A DNA stretch of 64,000 bases from Coriobacteriaceae bacterium AM100-PB1-1D-6A (GCA_027660625.1 JAQDNC010000007.1:67351-131350); one strand, 5' to 3'. Shown: positions 26,727 to 38,200, counted from the first letter of the stretch. Program-made: numbers and translations. The notes: generated by a model from the letters alone, not told the origin.

Positions 26727-29609
26727 CTAAATAAACACGTCGACGAGGATGGGCATAAGGTTGAGCAGGCCAAACACTAGCGCCACGCCCCAGCCGAGCT
26801 TAAAGCAGCTGCGCCAGGTGCTGCGTGCGAAGGTGTTGTCGATCAGCACCTCGACAAAATATGTCGCAGCCATCACGACCAGGGCCACGACCCAGCTCAC
26901 CGGGTTGTCCCAGACAAAGAACATGCCCACCCACATCAAAAACAGCACGGTCTCGCACCAGTGCATAAGGGTCATCTTGGCCAGCGTGCCGCCGCTCATC
27001 TCGGTGGCGACGCCCTGGACGATCTCCTGGTGCGCGTGATGCGAGTACGAAAGGTCAAACGGCGACTTGCGCAGCTTGATGGTAAGCACCGCGAGCAGTG
27101 CGAGGAAAATGGGCGCGCTGTACACGATGATGGGGGCCGACTGCCCCGTCACGGCAATGGAATCGAAGCTATCGGTGGCAAGGTACAGGCCCACGCTCAT
27201 CAGCAGAACGGCGGGCTCGTAACTCATGACCTGCAGCAGCTCGCGGTCGGCGCCAACCTGGGCAAACGGACTTTGCGTCGAGGCGGACGCCAGCACCACA
27301 AAGATCGCGGCGAGCGTAACCATAAAGGCGCACAGCAACGTGTTGGAGCCCGACACAAAGATGCCGCCGCCCACCACGGTAAAGATGAGCGCGCACGCCA
27401 TGTAGGTATCGTCCATGGTGTTTACGCTGGCAGGGGCTTTACACAGCAGCTTGGCCACATCGTAGAACGGTTGCAGCAGACGCGGTCCCACGCGGCCCTG
27501 CATGCGGGCGGACAGCTTGCGGTCAACGCCGTCGATCAGGCCGCCCACAAGCGGCGCAATCAAGGCAAACGCCACGGTACCAATAAAGATGCCCACGACA
27601 CCCGAACCTTCAAAATACTTACCGCGCAGCACCGAGGGCGCACTCATGGCAAGCCGCTCGGGCCCAATCCACGCGCAGCACAGCAGCGCAAACAAGATAA
27701 TGCTGCAGCACACGACGCTACCCGCGGGGCCAATACGCTTCTCGCCAAGGGCGTCCTCCGAGTACCAATTGCGCTTTTCGGCCTTTACCTCGTGGCCCAT
27801 CGAGCCGCGGAAATGGCGGTAATTTTCGGTTCCCACACCCGAAAGATATACGTTTACGTGCGGTTTGTTGCTCACGCGGAATGAAGTCAGCAGCACCACG
27901 GCGATAAACGCCACGATAACCACCATCAGATACATGGCGTCCTTGCCGATAACGTACGGCACGCGGCCAAACACCATGGCCAAGTAAGGCGACACCAGAC
28001 CGCTCGAGATAACCGGGAACGCCACGCAGCACAGAATCAGCAGCGCGGCGATGGTGTTGAGCGCCATCCATTCTGTCTTATGGACATTGACCTCAACGTT
28101 TTGAGCCGTGGGGTCGACGCCCGAAAGCTTGGCAAGCCACTTGCCCCAGAAGTAAAACGTCGCAGCCGAGCCAAAGGCCAACACCATGATCATGAGCACG
28201 TTGCCGGTCTGGGCAAACGCCACCAGGGCGCCCCACTTGGACACGAGCATGCCAAACGGCGCCACAAACATGCCCATGATGCCCAGCATCATCAGACGCG
28301 TCAGGTGCGGCATGCGGCTGAACATACCGTCCATGTCCTCGATATTGCGGCTGCCGATATGATGCTCGGCCGTGCCCACGCACAGGAACAGCAGCGACTT
28401 GGCCACCGTGTGGAACAGGATCAGGAAGATGGCCGCCCACACGGCCTCGGGCGCGCCGACACCCAAGCAGGCACTGATGAGTCCCAAGTTGGAAATGGTG
28501 GAGTACGCGAGCACGCGTTTGGCGTTGCTCTGCGAGATGGCCATGAGGGCAGCGAGCAAAAACGTGATGGCACCCACACTCGTGACCATAAAGCCGGTCA
28601 CAGGATAGATGGCATAGAGCGGGCTCAGCTTGACCATCAGGAACACGCCAGCTTTGACCATGGTGGACGAGTGCAGCAGGGCGCTCGTGGGGGTGGGGGC
28701 AACCATGGCACCGAGCAGCCAAGTGTGGAACGGCATCTGTGCGGCCTTGGTGAGTGCGGCGAGCGACAACAGGATGACCGGCATCACCAGCAGCGCGGAT
28801 TGCGCGGTTCCGGCGCCGGAAAGCTCGATCATGCCCGAGATGGTCAGCGGCATGCCGTTAACGTGCAGGTACATGAGGCCGGCCAAAAACGCGATGCCGC
28901 CCAGCATGTTGAGGATGATCTGGGTGAAGGCGTTCTTGATGGCCTCGGGCGTGCGCGTATAGCCAATCATAAGGAACGAGCACACGGTGGTGATTTCCCA
29001 GCCGCAGAACAGCCACTCAAGGTTGTCGCTCGTCACGATGACGAACATAGCCGAGAGGAACAGGAACATAAGCGCCAGGAACTGAGGGCGTCGGTCGGGC
29101 GCGGTCTGCCCGCGCAGCGCGGCCTCGTGCTCGTCGTGGGCCTGGAAGTCCTTCATGTAGCCCAGGGCATACACGCAGATTAGGCTGCCGACAATGCCGA
29201 CGGCGAGGACCATGATCACGCTCATGTAATCCAGGTAGAGCGGCGTCGCCGTGACGGCTTCGGCCGCGGGCAGCGTCATGGCTGCAAAGGCGAGCGAGCC
29301 CACCAGCTGGACTATGCCGAGCACCGTGGTGAGCACGTTCCTATATTTGTACGCGTTGTACAGGATGACGGCGCACAGAATGACATCGATGGCGGAGCTG
29401 ATGATCGAGAGCACATGCGAGGTGTCGGAGGCAACCTCAAAGCTCTGCGGGCCCGCGCCAAAAAACATGACGGCGACTACAACTGTCACCGCCATAATGA
29501 TGCCGGAACCTATGAGCCCCACCGCATCGCGGGCGCGGTCACCGTGCGCGAGCAGCATGCCCAGCGCCGGTACCAGCGGAAACAGGGTAAGGAAATACAG
29601 TAGCGTCAT
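26727..29609 (-). CDS. Fused Ech membrane subunits: antiporter-like EchA plus NuoH-like EchB
   Basis: A single uninterrupted 960-residue protein. Residues 1-640 form a NuoL/MrpA-type antiporter subunit with about 14-16 helices; the proton-path residues appear in the NLEWLFCGWEITT, ALTKAAQMPFHTWL and HSSTMVKAGVFL regions. After a linker with RNWYSEDALGEKRIGP (about 615-630), residues 650-960 form a NuoH-like subunit, with GRVGPRLLQPFYDVAKLLCK near 700 and LRKSPFDLSYSHHAHQEI near 860. In the Methanosarcina Ech and E. coli Hyc/Hyf operons these are separate proteins. Ech couples ferredoxin oxidation and H2 formation to H+ or Na+ transport. It is the first gene of the operon. A TATAAC -10-like box lies about 45 bases upstream of the ATG. 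Confidence 0.9.
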   Translation of the reverse strand: MTLLYFLTLFPLVPALGMLLAHGDRARDAVGLIGSGIIMAVTVVVAVMFFGAGPQSFEVASDTSHVLSIISSAIDVILCAVILYNAYKYRNVLTTVLGIVQLVGSLAFAAMTLPAAEAVTATPLYLDYMSVIMVLAVGIVGSLICVYALGYMKDFQAHDEHEAALRGQTAPDRRPQFLALMFLFLSAMFVIVTSDNLEWLFCGWEITTVCSFLMIGYTRTPEAIKNAFTQIILNMLGGIAFLAGLMYLHVNGMPLTISGMIELSGAGTAQSALLVMPVILLSLAALTKAAQMPFHTWLLGAMVAPTPTSALLHSSTMVKAGVFLMVKLSPLYAIYPVTGFMVTSVGAITFLLAALMAISQSNAKRVLAYSTISNLGLISACLGVGAPEAVWAAIFLILFHTVAKSLLFLCVGTAEHHIGSRNIEDMDGMFSRMPHLTRLMMLGIMGMFVAPFGMLVSKWGALVAFAQTGNVLMIMVLAFGSAATFYFWGKWLAKLSGVDPTAQNVEVNVHKTEWMALNTIAALLILCCVAFPVISSGLVSPYLAMVFGRVPYVIGKDAMYLMVVIVAFIAVVLLTSFRVSNKPHVNVYLSGVGTENYRHFRGSMGHEVKAEKRNWYSEDALGEKRIGPAGSVVCCSIILFALLCCAWIGPERLAMSAPSVLRGKYFEGSGVVGIFIGTVAFALIAPLVGGLIDGVDRKLSARMQGRVGPRLLQPFYDVAKLLCKAPASVNTMDDTYMACALIFTVVGGGIFVSGSNTLLCAFMVTLAAIFVVLASASTQSPFAQVGADRELLQVMSYEPAVLLMSVGLYLATDSFDSIAVTGQSAPIIVYSAPIFLALLAVLTIKLRKSPFDLSYSHHAHQEIVQGVATEMSGGTLAKMTLMHWCETVLFLMWVGMFFVWDNPVSWVVALVVMAATYFVEVLIDNTFARSTWRSCFKLGWGVALVFGLLNLMPILVDVFI

Positions 29610-29753
29610 ACCATCACTCCCCCATGCAAAAACGCTGCAATTGTTTAACGTTATAGCTCAATTGAGGAGTAGCGGCGGCGGGTTTTCGGTCAACTGGGGA
29701 GTTTTAGGCGTACGGGGCAAGGAGTCTGTCCGCATTGGAGCAGAGGGGCGGCA

Positions 29754-29779
29754 AGAAAAATGCGCCCCTGTGGGCGCAC
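29754..29779 (-). terminator. Rho-independent terminator of the orphan HTH gene
   Basis: Minus strand GTGCGCCC-ACA-GGGGCGCA followed by TTTTTCTT, 12 bases after the stop codon. Confidence 0.8.
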
Positions 29780-29790
29780 CATCCCGTTCG

Positions 29791-30186
29791 CTATTCCGCC
29801 TTTTTAACGCGCGGCTTGCGACCGCGCGGCTTATCGACCAGCGCGGACTCACCGCTCTCGCGATACTGGCGGCACCAAGCCTTGACTGAAGACTCGCTGG
29901 GAATCTTGTGCTTGATCATAGCCTCGCGAACCGTCAGGCCGTTTTCCAAACGGTCCTTAACCACGGCGAGCTTTACGTCGTACGAATAGGTGTGATGACG
30001 AGCGCCCGCGTTGAGCACGGCGTCGGCACCGCCCACGGCATATGCGCGGGCCCACTGACGAGCCGTGGCCTGGGGAATGCCAAGCTTTGCGGCGAGGGCG
30101 CGGTGACCGACCCCCTCTTGGAGGATCTCGACGGCGCGCTGCCTAACCTCGGGCGCATGCGTGCGAGTCCTAGTTGCTTCCGACAT
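29791..30186 (-). CDS. Orphan two-HTH protein resembling IS3-type OrfA
   Basis: A 131-residue basic protein with two helix-turn-helix units of the HTH_28/transposase_8 kind: EVRQRAVEILQEG...HRALAAKLGIPQATARQWAR (about residues 12-50) and SYDVKLAVVKDRLENGLTVREAMIKHKI...SVKAWCRQYRE cut across residues 65-110. The C-terminus is basic (RGRKPRVKK). This is the usual first ORF of IS3/IS150-type elements, but no OrfB with a DDE domain lies on either side and no terminal inverted repeats are visible. It may be a domesticated DNA-binding protein or a transposon relic. The ATG at 30186 is chosen over an earlier GTG. It has its own terminator. Confidence 0.7.
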   Translation of the reverse strand: MSEATRTRTHAPEVRQRAVEILQEGVGHRALAAKLGIPQATARQWARAYAVGGADAVLNAGARHHTYSYDVKLAVVKDRLENGLTVREAMIKHKIPSESSVKAWCRQYRESGESALVDKPRGRKPRVKKAE

Positions 30187-30466
30187 ACCTGCCACTTCTT
30201 AGCCTTAACCGTTAATTTGCTTTCTTACGTGCTTGTTAGATAGTAGCATTTTGCTGTTCCCGCGTAACAGTTAATTGAAAATCGCAACGGCGGCATCTGG
30301 GTATTTGCCATTCATTTGCAACAGTTCTTTAGGTTTTATTTACGCAGCTAGTTGGCTCGCGGCTCATTGACGGTGTTTTACCAACCAGATTGGTATCTTT
30401 TTGTTTAGCTGGTATGGTTTGTGCAATTATTAACCCCTCGTCAGTCCGCACCTAACATGTCAGCTT
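30187..30466. promoter_or_regulatory. AT-rich gap with operator-like palindrome TACCAACCAGATTGGTA
   Basis: There is no gene here. AACCGTTAATT and AACAGTTAATT are near-identical direct repeats about 60 bp apart (near 30207 and 30266), upstream of the HTH gene. The palindrome TACCAA-N5-TTGGTA (30379-30395) follows a plus-strand TTGACG (30367-30372) and would cover a -10 region. A related palindrome is at 55648-55661. No transcript partner is evident on the plus strand. Confidence 0.35.
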
Positions 30467-30551
30467 TCCACTTGCTTCCCAACTTTCCACTTAACTTTCC
30501 AGCTTTCCACCTTAAGTGGTAAGTTAAGTGGAAAGCTGGAAAGAAGTTGGG
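30467..30551. repeat. TTTCCA array with inverted half (downstream of AlbA_2 gene)
   Basis: Four TTTCCA heptads on the plus strand (AACTTTCCACTTAACTTTCC and neighbours) are followed by GTGGAAAGCTGGAAAG, which pairs with CTTTCCAGCTTTCCAC. The outer CCCAACTT/AAGTTGGG arms enclose them. The array starts 28 bases beyond the stop codon of the AlbA_2-type gene. Confidence 0.7.
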
Positions 30552-30578
30552 AGACCGAAGCATGGGCGACGGACAGCC

Positions 30579-32048
30579 CTACTTCGCGAGTCGATACCGT
30601 TGTCGCGGGCTGCGCGGAGGCTCCATCGCCTCAATCTTGCCCGCACCAATCAAGCCTTTTATGTGGTTGGAAACGGCGCTCCTGCTCAAACCCGAAGCGT
30701 CGGTGAGCTCCTTGGTCGAGGCCGAAGAATGTGTTGCCAGGTAATCCAAGATTGCCTCGTCCACATGCCCCACAGACGTCACCTGTTCCGCCCGCATTAT
30801 CTTTCGCTTATCGAACGTCAACGAAAAAGAAACTGTCGAGTTCTTTGGTTCGGGCGGCAACATGTTTGCCCGCTCGAGCTGCTCACCTATCTCCTGATAA
30901 CCAGTGCCGCGATTTTCGACCACGTAGCCACCGTCTGGGTACGGCGTGGTCTCGAGGATATTTGAAAGGAACTGGTTTCTGGATGACGAAACCCCAGAAA
31001 CTCCCAGCGAATCGATCGTTACGTCGCCGTACAGCCCGCCGGGATTGAGAATCTCGACGCGGTCGATATACAAGTTGACCTGCACTTGTGAGCCGCGCGC
31101 GGCGGAAGAGTAGTCGCGGTGCATGAGCGCGTTCGCCACCGCCTCGCGCAGCGCCACGGGCGGATAATCGGGCACATCTTTCCGGAACGCGCCCTCGATA
31201 ACCGCTGCGTTTCGGGTGTTTCTCGCAACGGCGGCAAGCACGTCCTCAATCATGAAAGGGATCGGACCCAAAATGGTCTGAGAATCCACAAAACGCTTGT
31301 TATCACTTACTCGCTGCGTTTTTGTGGTCCCGGGGTACGCCGTAAAGGTCACATTGAGACGTGGGAAGAACTTTTGCGGAAACCGTCCCATCGCGACAAT
31401 TGCAGCAAGCGTCGGCACGATTGCGTCGTCCACCCTTTTGGTCACATGCAGGTCAAGGAGAATCTCATCGTCGCTTCTGGTGCCCAAAAGCCTAGGGTGT
31501 AGCTCGCGCTGGCGTTTTATAAACCCTTGCAAAAGATCGGCGTCAAGGTCATCGAGCGTGGCACCTTCGACCGGCTCGTCGTCGTATGTAGGCTGAACAT
31601 GCTCCTCCATAAAGCGATCGATTTCGTAGGGAGTCATGCGCCGGTCGCCGTCGCCCGTACGGATAAAGGACGAATCGTACATTCCGCGTGCCGCAATATA
31701 GCAGGGTTTATCGCGTGGATGCATTTCTTTGATGCGCGCGCAAAGCACCAGCTTACCCTCGAAGGGGAGCACTTGGATATCCGGCCTCACAACGGGCGTC
31801 AGCTTTTCACATGCAGAAGAGAGGGCGTCTTGCATCTTGCGGGCATCAAAACCCTCGACGGGCATAAACCCGTTCTTTTCGGAAATGCCGAGGATGATAA
31901 AGCCGCCCTGCGCGTTGGAAAATGCCGAAAGCGTCTCGACGATGCTTTTGGGGAGCGCGCCCTTGGCTTCTTTTACTTCGTACTGCTGGGTGTCGTTTCC
32001 TATTGCCCGCAGATGATGGATAACCTGCGCCAACCACTCCTCATTCAT
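30579..32048 (-). CDS. AlbA_2-domain putative transcriptional regulator with ATPase-like and HTH domains
   Basis: A 489-residue protein with an N-terminal AlbA_2/Schlafen-like domain (about residues 10-125, with EVKEAKGALPKSIVETLSAFSN and GGFIILGISE), a central HATPase_c_4-type domain (about 240-400, with LREAVANALMHRDYS) and a C-terminal winged HTH (about 430-485, with TKELTDASGLSRSAVSNHIKGL). Members are annotated as RecG-like regulators, and some act in defence or stress, but none of the activities is settled. The ATG at 32048 has GGGAGG upstream. That ribosome binding site lies inside the TTTCCA repeat array, and a second array follows the gene. The gene is alone on its transcript, and its repeats suggest autoregulation. 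Confidence 0.8.
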   Translation of the reverse strand: MNEEWLAQVIHHLRAIGNDTQQYEVKEAKGALPKSIVETLSAFSNAQGGFIILGISEKNGFMPVEGFDARKMQDALSSACEKLTPVVRPDIQVLPFEGKLVLCARIKEMHPRDKPCYIAARGMYDSSFIRTGDGDRRMTPYEIDRFMEEHVQPTYDDEPVEGATLDDLDADLLQGFIKRQRELHPRLLGTRSDDEILLDLHVTKRVDDAIVPTLAAIVAMGRFPQKFFPRLNVTFTAYPGTTKTQRVSDNKRFVDSQTILGPIPFMIEDVLAAVARNTRNAAVIEGAFRKDVPDYPPVALREAVANALMHRDYSSAARGSQVQVNLYIDRVEILNPGGLYGDVTIDSLGVSGVSSSRNQFLSNILETTPYPDGGYVVENRGTGYQEIGEQLERANMLPPEPKNSTVSFSLTFDKRKIMRAEQVTSVGHVDEAILDYLATHSSASTKELTDASGLSRSAVSNHIKGLIGAGKIEAMEPPRSPRQRYRLAK

Positions 32049-32055
32049 GCCGAAC

Positions 32056-32150
32056 CTCCCAACTTTCCAACTTTCCACCTAACTTACCAGCTTTCCACTT
32101 AACTTTCCAGCTTTCCACCTTGAGTGGTAAGTTAAGTGGACAGCTGGAAA
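32056..32150. repeat. TTTCCA array upstream of and overlapping the AlbA_2 gene leader
   Basis: Five TTTCCA units (for example AACTTTCCAACTTTCCACC) are followed by GTGGACAGCTGGAAAGTTGG in inverted orientation. The array includes the complement of the ribosome binding site of the AlbA_2-type gene. It is a close relative of the array at 30467-30551, so the two arrays bracket this gene. Confidence 0.7.
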
Positions 32151-32191
32151 GTTGGTGGAGAGCTGGGGCAGCAGTAGGCCAAGCGAACAAG

Positions 32192-32222
32192 AAAAAGGGC
32201 GGCAACCGGGTGGTTGCCGCCC
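32192..32222 (-). terminator. Rho-independent terminator of the adhesin operon
   Basis: Minus strand GGGCGGCAACC pairs with GGTTGCCGCCC around a 4-base loop and is followed by TTTTTCTTG, 10 bases beyond the stop codon of the giant gene. Confidence 0.9.
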
Positions 32223-32231
32223 CTCGCGTAG

Positions 32232-35200
32232 CTAGTTGGTTTTCGTCTCGTGCCGAATGCCCTCGGTGTTGATGCGCGCTAGCGTGTACGTCACGTAGTC
32301 GGAGTGCGAATAGCCATCAAGGTTGCTAACGTTGACCGGTGTGTCGTCGACAACGTTGCCGGTCATAATATTGGCCGTAAGCACCAAGCGGTAGTTTGCG
32401 TAAGTTTGGTTCTCACCCTCAACATTCGTATTCACTTTAACGCGGAAGGCATGCTTAAAGGCAAGGCTGTTGCCGTCGCGCGTGAGGAACGCGCCGTTGG
32501 TCTTGGTGTCGGTGAACACATAGCTGTTGCCGTCGGCGGATGCCGCACCCGTGCCTAGGTAATCGCTGCCGAGCACCGTAATGTAGTTCGAGATATCGCC
32601 GACCGGAGCATAGCCGCCATTATCTTGCCGCTGCTCCAGGCTCAGCGTGTAGGTCACCGTGTTTGCGGCGTCGATCTTAGCCTCGGCGCCCGTGAGCTTG
32701 CTCAGGTCGTAGGTACCCACCAGAGCGATCTCGCCGTCAGCGGACTTGAGGTCATCGATGTTGATGCCCAACTGGGATTTCTTAGACGCCTCGAGCGCGA
32801 TGGTCGATGAGCCCACATCCATACGGTAGTAGCCGGCGCCGCCATCGTTGTATGCCGAGTTGCTACTGGTGCTGAGCGTGTCGGCATGCGTGGAAAGGTA
32901 CGCGCGGTAGTTGGGTTTGGTGTAGCGGTCGGTGCCGCTGTTCTGCGAGGCCACGATACCCGCCTGGCAGGCAGGCTCCGTCATGGTGAGCGCGGCCCTC
33001 ATGGTAACGGTGAAGGCGTTGACATGGTTCTTGGCGATCTCGCGCAGGCCCGACATATCGATGGGATTACCCTCAGCATCGGTAAGCACCAGTGACATGT
33101 CGCCACCGTTCGCAGTCCAACTAAGGCCCGACACCACTGGGGTCTCCTTCGTGCCGGCCAGATTCCAACCCGACCCGCCCCAGGTGTAGTAGTTATCACC
33201 CACCTTAACGTAGAACTCATACGTGCCCTGCGTGCCCGTGGGGTATCCTACCGAGTCCGCGATGACGCCATCGTGATAGGTGACAAGCGACGAATCGAGC
33301 TGATAATACAGCGCGTCAGAGCTCGTGTATTGCTGGCTCGAGTCAAACGTCACGGTGTCGCTCACGTTCATGGAAAGCGAATAGGTGGCTTCCTTGAGCT
33401 CCATCCGGTTGATGCTGTCCCTGTTGTCGACGAGGTTACGCTTGTTGTCAACGAGGCTGTGCGTGTAGTTTGATGCCACGCTGTAGGTCGAGGGCGTATT
33501 CTGGTGCCCATCCTCGGCAGCCTTGCCGTCGGCTGCTTTCTTGCCTCGCAGCAGGTAGTTGATGTGCTCGTTGAGGCTCGTGTCCACCGTGGTGGCGGTG
33601 TAGCCGTTGACGCCCGCGGACCCCGCCGGCGTGCGCACCACCAAGTAGAAGTTTTCGCTCTTGGGCTCTTCCTTATCAACGGAGAGGGTATAGAACGTGC
33701 CCGTCGCGTCGGAAGAAGTGCGCGCGCGGTAGTACGCGCCATCGACCTTGGCGCCAGCCATCTTCGCGAGTTCGGCCTGGCTCTTGTCCTTGACCTCGTC
33801 ATCGGCGAGCTTGACCCAAGCGCCGTCCTTGTCCTCCTTGGCCTCATCGGCCTTCACGCCCACGATTTCGCTCAGCCACGGTTCGGTGTAGTAAGCCTTG
33901 TTGCCAGCGTCCACAAACTCGGTGAGCTTGACTGACGTCGCGCCACCCGTGCCCACCGTGTAGTGATATTCGCGGCTGTTGTTGGCCGTGTCCACGAGTG
34001 TGAGCTGTGTACCCTCGGGCAGCGTGGCACCGAAGGTAATGCTCTTGTTGAGCGGACCCATAGAGCCGCCGGCTTCGAGCAGCGTGTTCCAGCCGTAATC
34101 GACCGGCTTGCCCCGAGCGCTGCCATAGGTCCAGGTAAGGTAGCCGGTCATGGTGTCGCCGCTGCTCACAAGTACGTGCTTGTCGTATTTTGTCGCATAG
34201 TCGGCAGCCTTGAAGTTCGCACCTTCGGAGTAGGTGGCGGTAAAGTCGATCTCGAGCATGCGCTTGACGATGATGGGTACCTGTACACGGTAGCTCTGGC
34301 CGGCCTCGCTAAAGGTGACCGTAAGCAGCGTGAAGCGCCCCTGCTCATTGTCCCAGTCGGTGCTCGCGCGGAATGCCATAGAGCTCGTGCCATTGTTGAG
34401 CACCTTGAGCGTGGGCGCTTGCGAGGCGGCTACGTCCTTGACGAAGGTGCCGTTATCGGCGAGCGAGAAGACCTCGGCGGTGGCGGTCACATGCGCGGTG
34501 CTGCCGTTGAGGCGGCGGGCATCGGAGAAGCCGCCATTGGTCACGATGTTCAGGTAGCTCTCCACCGTCGTGGTATCGTTGCCCGGAATCACGAGCACGG
34601 GGAAGTCAGTTTTGGCCTTCTTGCCCGAAGTAATGTTGTTAGCGTTATAGGTGCTACGCGAGCTGTCCGCGCTATAGGTGCTCGTGTTTTGGTATGCGCC
34701 GGCATCATTGATGCCGGCGATGTTGGTGTAGGTGTAGCGGCCGGGAACGCGGGCACCCGCTTGGCTTTGGATGGTCGTCGCGGTGTCAATGGCGGCGCCG
34801 TCGCCAAACAGGTAGCGGTCGGTGGTGTCGCCGTCGGAGGCACGCACCGCCAGCGTGCTCACGGGCCTCGTGGTCACGTACGGACTCGTTGCCGTGGTAG
34901 CAGTATCGCCTGCGCCGTAAAGCGTTTTGTTCTCGTTGGGCGCGGCAGCCGTGCCGTTGTAGTCGCCGAAGGCAATATAAGTTTTCTCGTTAACAGCAGC
35001 CGTATTCGTATTGGTCGTGTAAACCATCGGCGGCAGGTCGCTCGTGGTCTTGCCACTACCGGGCTTTACTTCCACGCCCGCTGCGGAAAGGCTGTACTTA
35101 CCATCCCCCGTGTCAACCTCGCCCAAGAGTACGCCCTGGGTTTTGCCCGCATTGTAGCTATTGCTATCCATGAGCACGTTTAACAGATGGAACTGGCCGC

Positions 35201-38200
35201 GCCCGTCGCCCATAATGCCGCCGTTGGACCTTTCGCTAAACGTGGTGTTGGATACCTTTGTGTTGGTAACGTCAATGACGACGGATCCGCTGTTACTCGC
35301 GTTATTCGCGCCCAGCAGACCGCCGCTCCAGTTACCCTTAATCGTAGCGTTCTCGATCGCGATGTTGTTGCAGGCTATATTCACATTGCTGAAGAAGTAG
35401 CCGATAAGCCCGCCCGAGCATTTGCCGGTGCCGGCGATGCTGACATTCTTGACACTGCAGTCGTCGAACCAGTACTTGTTGGGGCTACCGCTACTCGTAA
35501 CCTCACCAATCAGGCCGCCCGCATTGTAGATGCTATTGTTCGTTCCGGCCTTATCGCCGATGACGGCGTTCTCGGTGCCGTTTCCGCCATCAATGCGCAC
35601 GTTGCTCATAGAAATAACGCCGCCACGGGCGCGTCCGACCACGCCGCCGGCGCCCATATGGTCATCGGAGTTCGACCCGGTGGCTAGCACGTTTACCCCA
35701 GAGATGACTGCCGTGCACGACGACTGGGCCGCTGTGGTGGTGCCGATGTTGGTGTTGACCGAGATATCGCTTCTTTCGACATAGCCGAGCACGCCGCCCA
35801 CGTAGGGCACTGTCCCTGTGGCAGTTATGGTCGAGTTTTTGCCAACGGTCCTTTCGCTCACCCCTGTGCCTGCGGTTGTCCACACACCGCACGCCGAGGC
35901 GACCGTACCCACATAGCCACCGACATTCTTCTCGCCCGTGACGTTAAGGCCAGTGTATGAGCAGTCATAGAGATACGCGGGGCCCCACCCGTCCCCGAAC
36001 TCGACCATATAGGTTCTGTCTTCGCTCGTAGTTCGTCTGGCGCGGCCCGAGCTGCCAAGAAGCCCTCCTACGCTCTTTGCGCCCGACACGGTGCAGTTCT
36101 TCATCTGCACGTTGCGGTAGATGCCGCACGTGCCGTCGTCGTAGTTGGCCGTTGCACCCGCCAAAAGGCCGGCACCGGTAAGGTCGTTCGGCGCCTCTCC
36201 TGGTTTGGCTTCGCCGTTGGTGTCGATATAGGTGAGCGCTACGTTGCAGTTGCTAAAGGTGAGGTCTTTGACCTGCGCGCCGTCGTTCGCGGTGACGCTC
36301 TGCCCCACATTGGTGGAGGTGAACATCACGGTGCTGAATAGACCACCCACGCCCGAGACCTTATAGTCGTCGTCGGCGTATTCGACGACGCCGTAGGCGG
36401 TGCCTTCGGTACCCACCGTGATGGTGGCGCCGTTACCGTCGATCGTGGCTACGTGCGGCGTAATACGGTCGCGGTCGGTGCCCGGCTGGTTCGAATTGCA
36501 GGCATTGGAATAGTAGCGGCCGTTTAGGCCCACGTACCCCGTGCCGTAGTCGGTCATATCGTAGGTGTCGCCCTGCTTGAACTCCAAGCTCATGCCGATC
36601 GATTTCGACGCGCACACATAGCCCGTTTGGTAGTCGGCAGCGTAGGACGCCACCAGGTAGGGCGAATTTACATCGTCATCATGGTCGAGCGGGCCGTGCC
36701 ACCCCTGCTTGCCGGGGGCCTTCTGGTCGTCGTTTTTGGCGATTTCGAAATCGCCGGCAGCACTCTCAGGCTTGCCCACATTTGCGTAGTTAGCATTCCG
36801 TACCTTGCCATATTCCTTGTTGCCAAACAGGTAGCCGCATATCGCCGGGTCTTGCGAATCGCTGCCCCAGTAAGCCTTGGAACCGCGGAACACGCCATTA
36901 TTGGAGTAGTTGGTATGTGCCGCGCCAGCACCCGCACCCGAGCTGATGATGGCCGAGAGCACCAAAAGGCCCTGGGCGTTTTTCACCATGGTCACAGGAG
37001 CCTCGGCGTTAGTGCCGAGGTACTTGTTGTCGGTGCCCGTGGTGGTGACACAGGGGGTTCCTTTTTTTGTGAGCTCGTTAATCTGGTAGTTAGCGTTACC
37101 GTTTTCAACCTTACAGCCCTCGCTAAAGGCATAGCCATCAATCACGCGACCGACGTAGGGATTGTTGTAGAGATCAAAGTTGCCCTTTCCCAGACCACGA
37201 GATTTGTCACCAGTTCCAGCACGCCAGGAAGATTTTCCGCTTTTGTCCATATTGCGGAAAATCACGCCGCCACCCGCAATGGCACCGACGTAGCCACCAA
37301 TGGGAACAAGATGCGGCTTGTCGCCACCGCCCGTGACGGTAAATCCCGTTGTAGGGTTTTCGGCCGTCGTCCCATTAACGACCACGCCATCGATAATGTT
37401 ATCGCCACCAAGGATGCAGCCGACAACGCCACCGAAAAACGCCGTCGGAACGCCGTCGGCATCCTTGGCAGAATAAGTAATAGTCGCCGACGCGTTCACA
37501 TAGCGAATATTCAGATCGCGCACCACGCTGCCGTAACTATAGGGAATAAGGCCGCGAAGCGAACCCTCGTTATTCTCTATCTTGATGGTTGCGTTTTTAT
37601 TATCACTGCCAAAGTTGCCAACGATGACGCCCCTAAACGGGTTGGCCCTATTTCCAAAACCGCCAAACGATGCGCCGTCGAGAGTAATCGTATTGCCCTC
37701 AGTAGGCTCGATGCTGTAATACGCGCTCTGCATATAGCGGTGCATGGTTTCGTCGCTCAGCGTCTGCGGGGAATTGGTCGACGCGTCTCCGGTCTTCTTC
37801 TCCCATTTATTATCGGTACCGTTCGCCTGCTTGTAGACGTACGTAACCTCATTGTCGGTCGAGTGATCGCTGCTGCGGCGAGTGCAGAGCCTACCCTGGT
37901 CGGCGACAATGGTGACCTCCCAGCCGTCAAGCGCCGTCATGTTATTAATGTAGTTGGCAATGGCATTCATCTCCGCCGCGTTTGTGACGGAATAAGGATC
38001 GCCGTAGGTACCACATCCCATTACCAGCTTTGGAATGCGCTGGTTGACTTTAATTTCGTGATACTGGACGCCATCCTCGGCGGCTTTTCCCTTGTAAACA
38101 TAAGGAAGGTAGTCACCGAACCAAGGCCTGACGTCACCGTCCTTCTTACCATCAACCGTCACATAGCCGCTCACGGCACCATACGTCGCTTCGTCGTAAT

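Noticed and set aside
29791..30186. Complete IS3-family insertion sequence
   Set aside because: There is no OrfB/DDE transposase, no terminal inverted repeats and no target duplication; only an OrfA-like frame is present.
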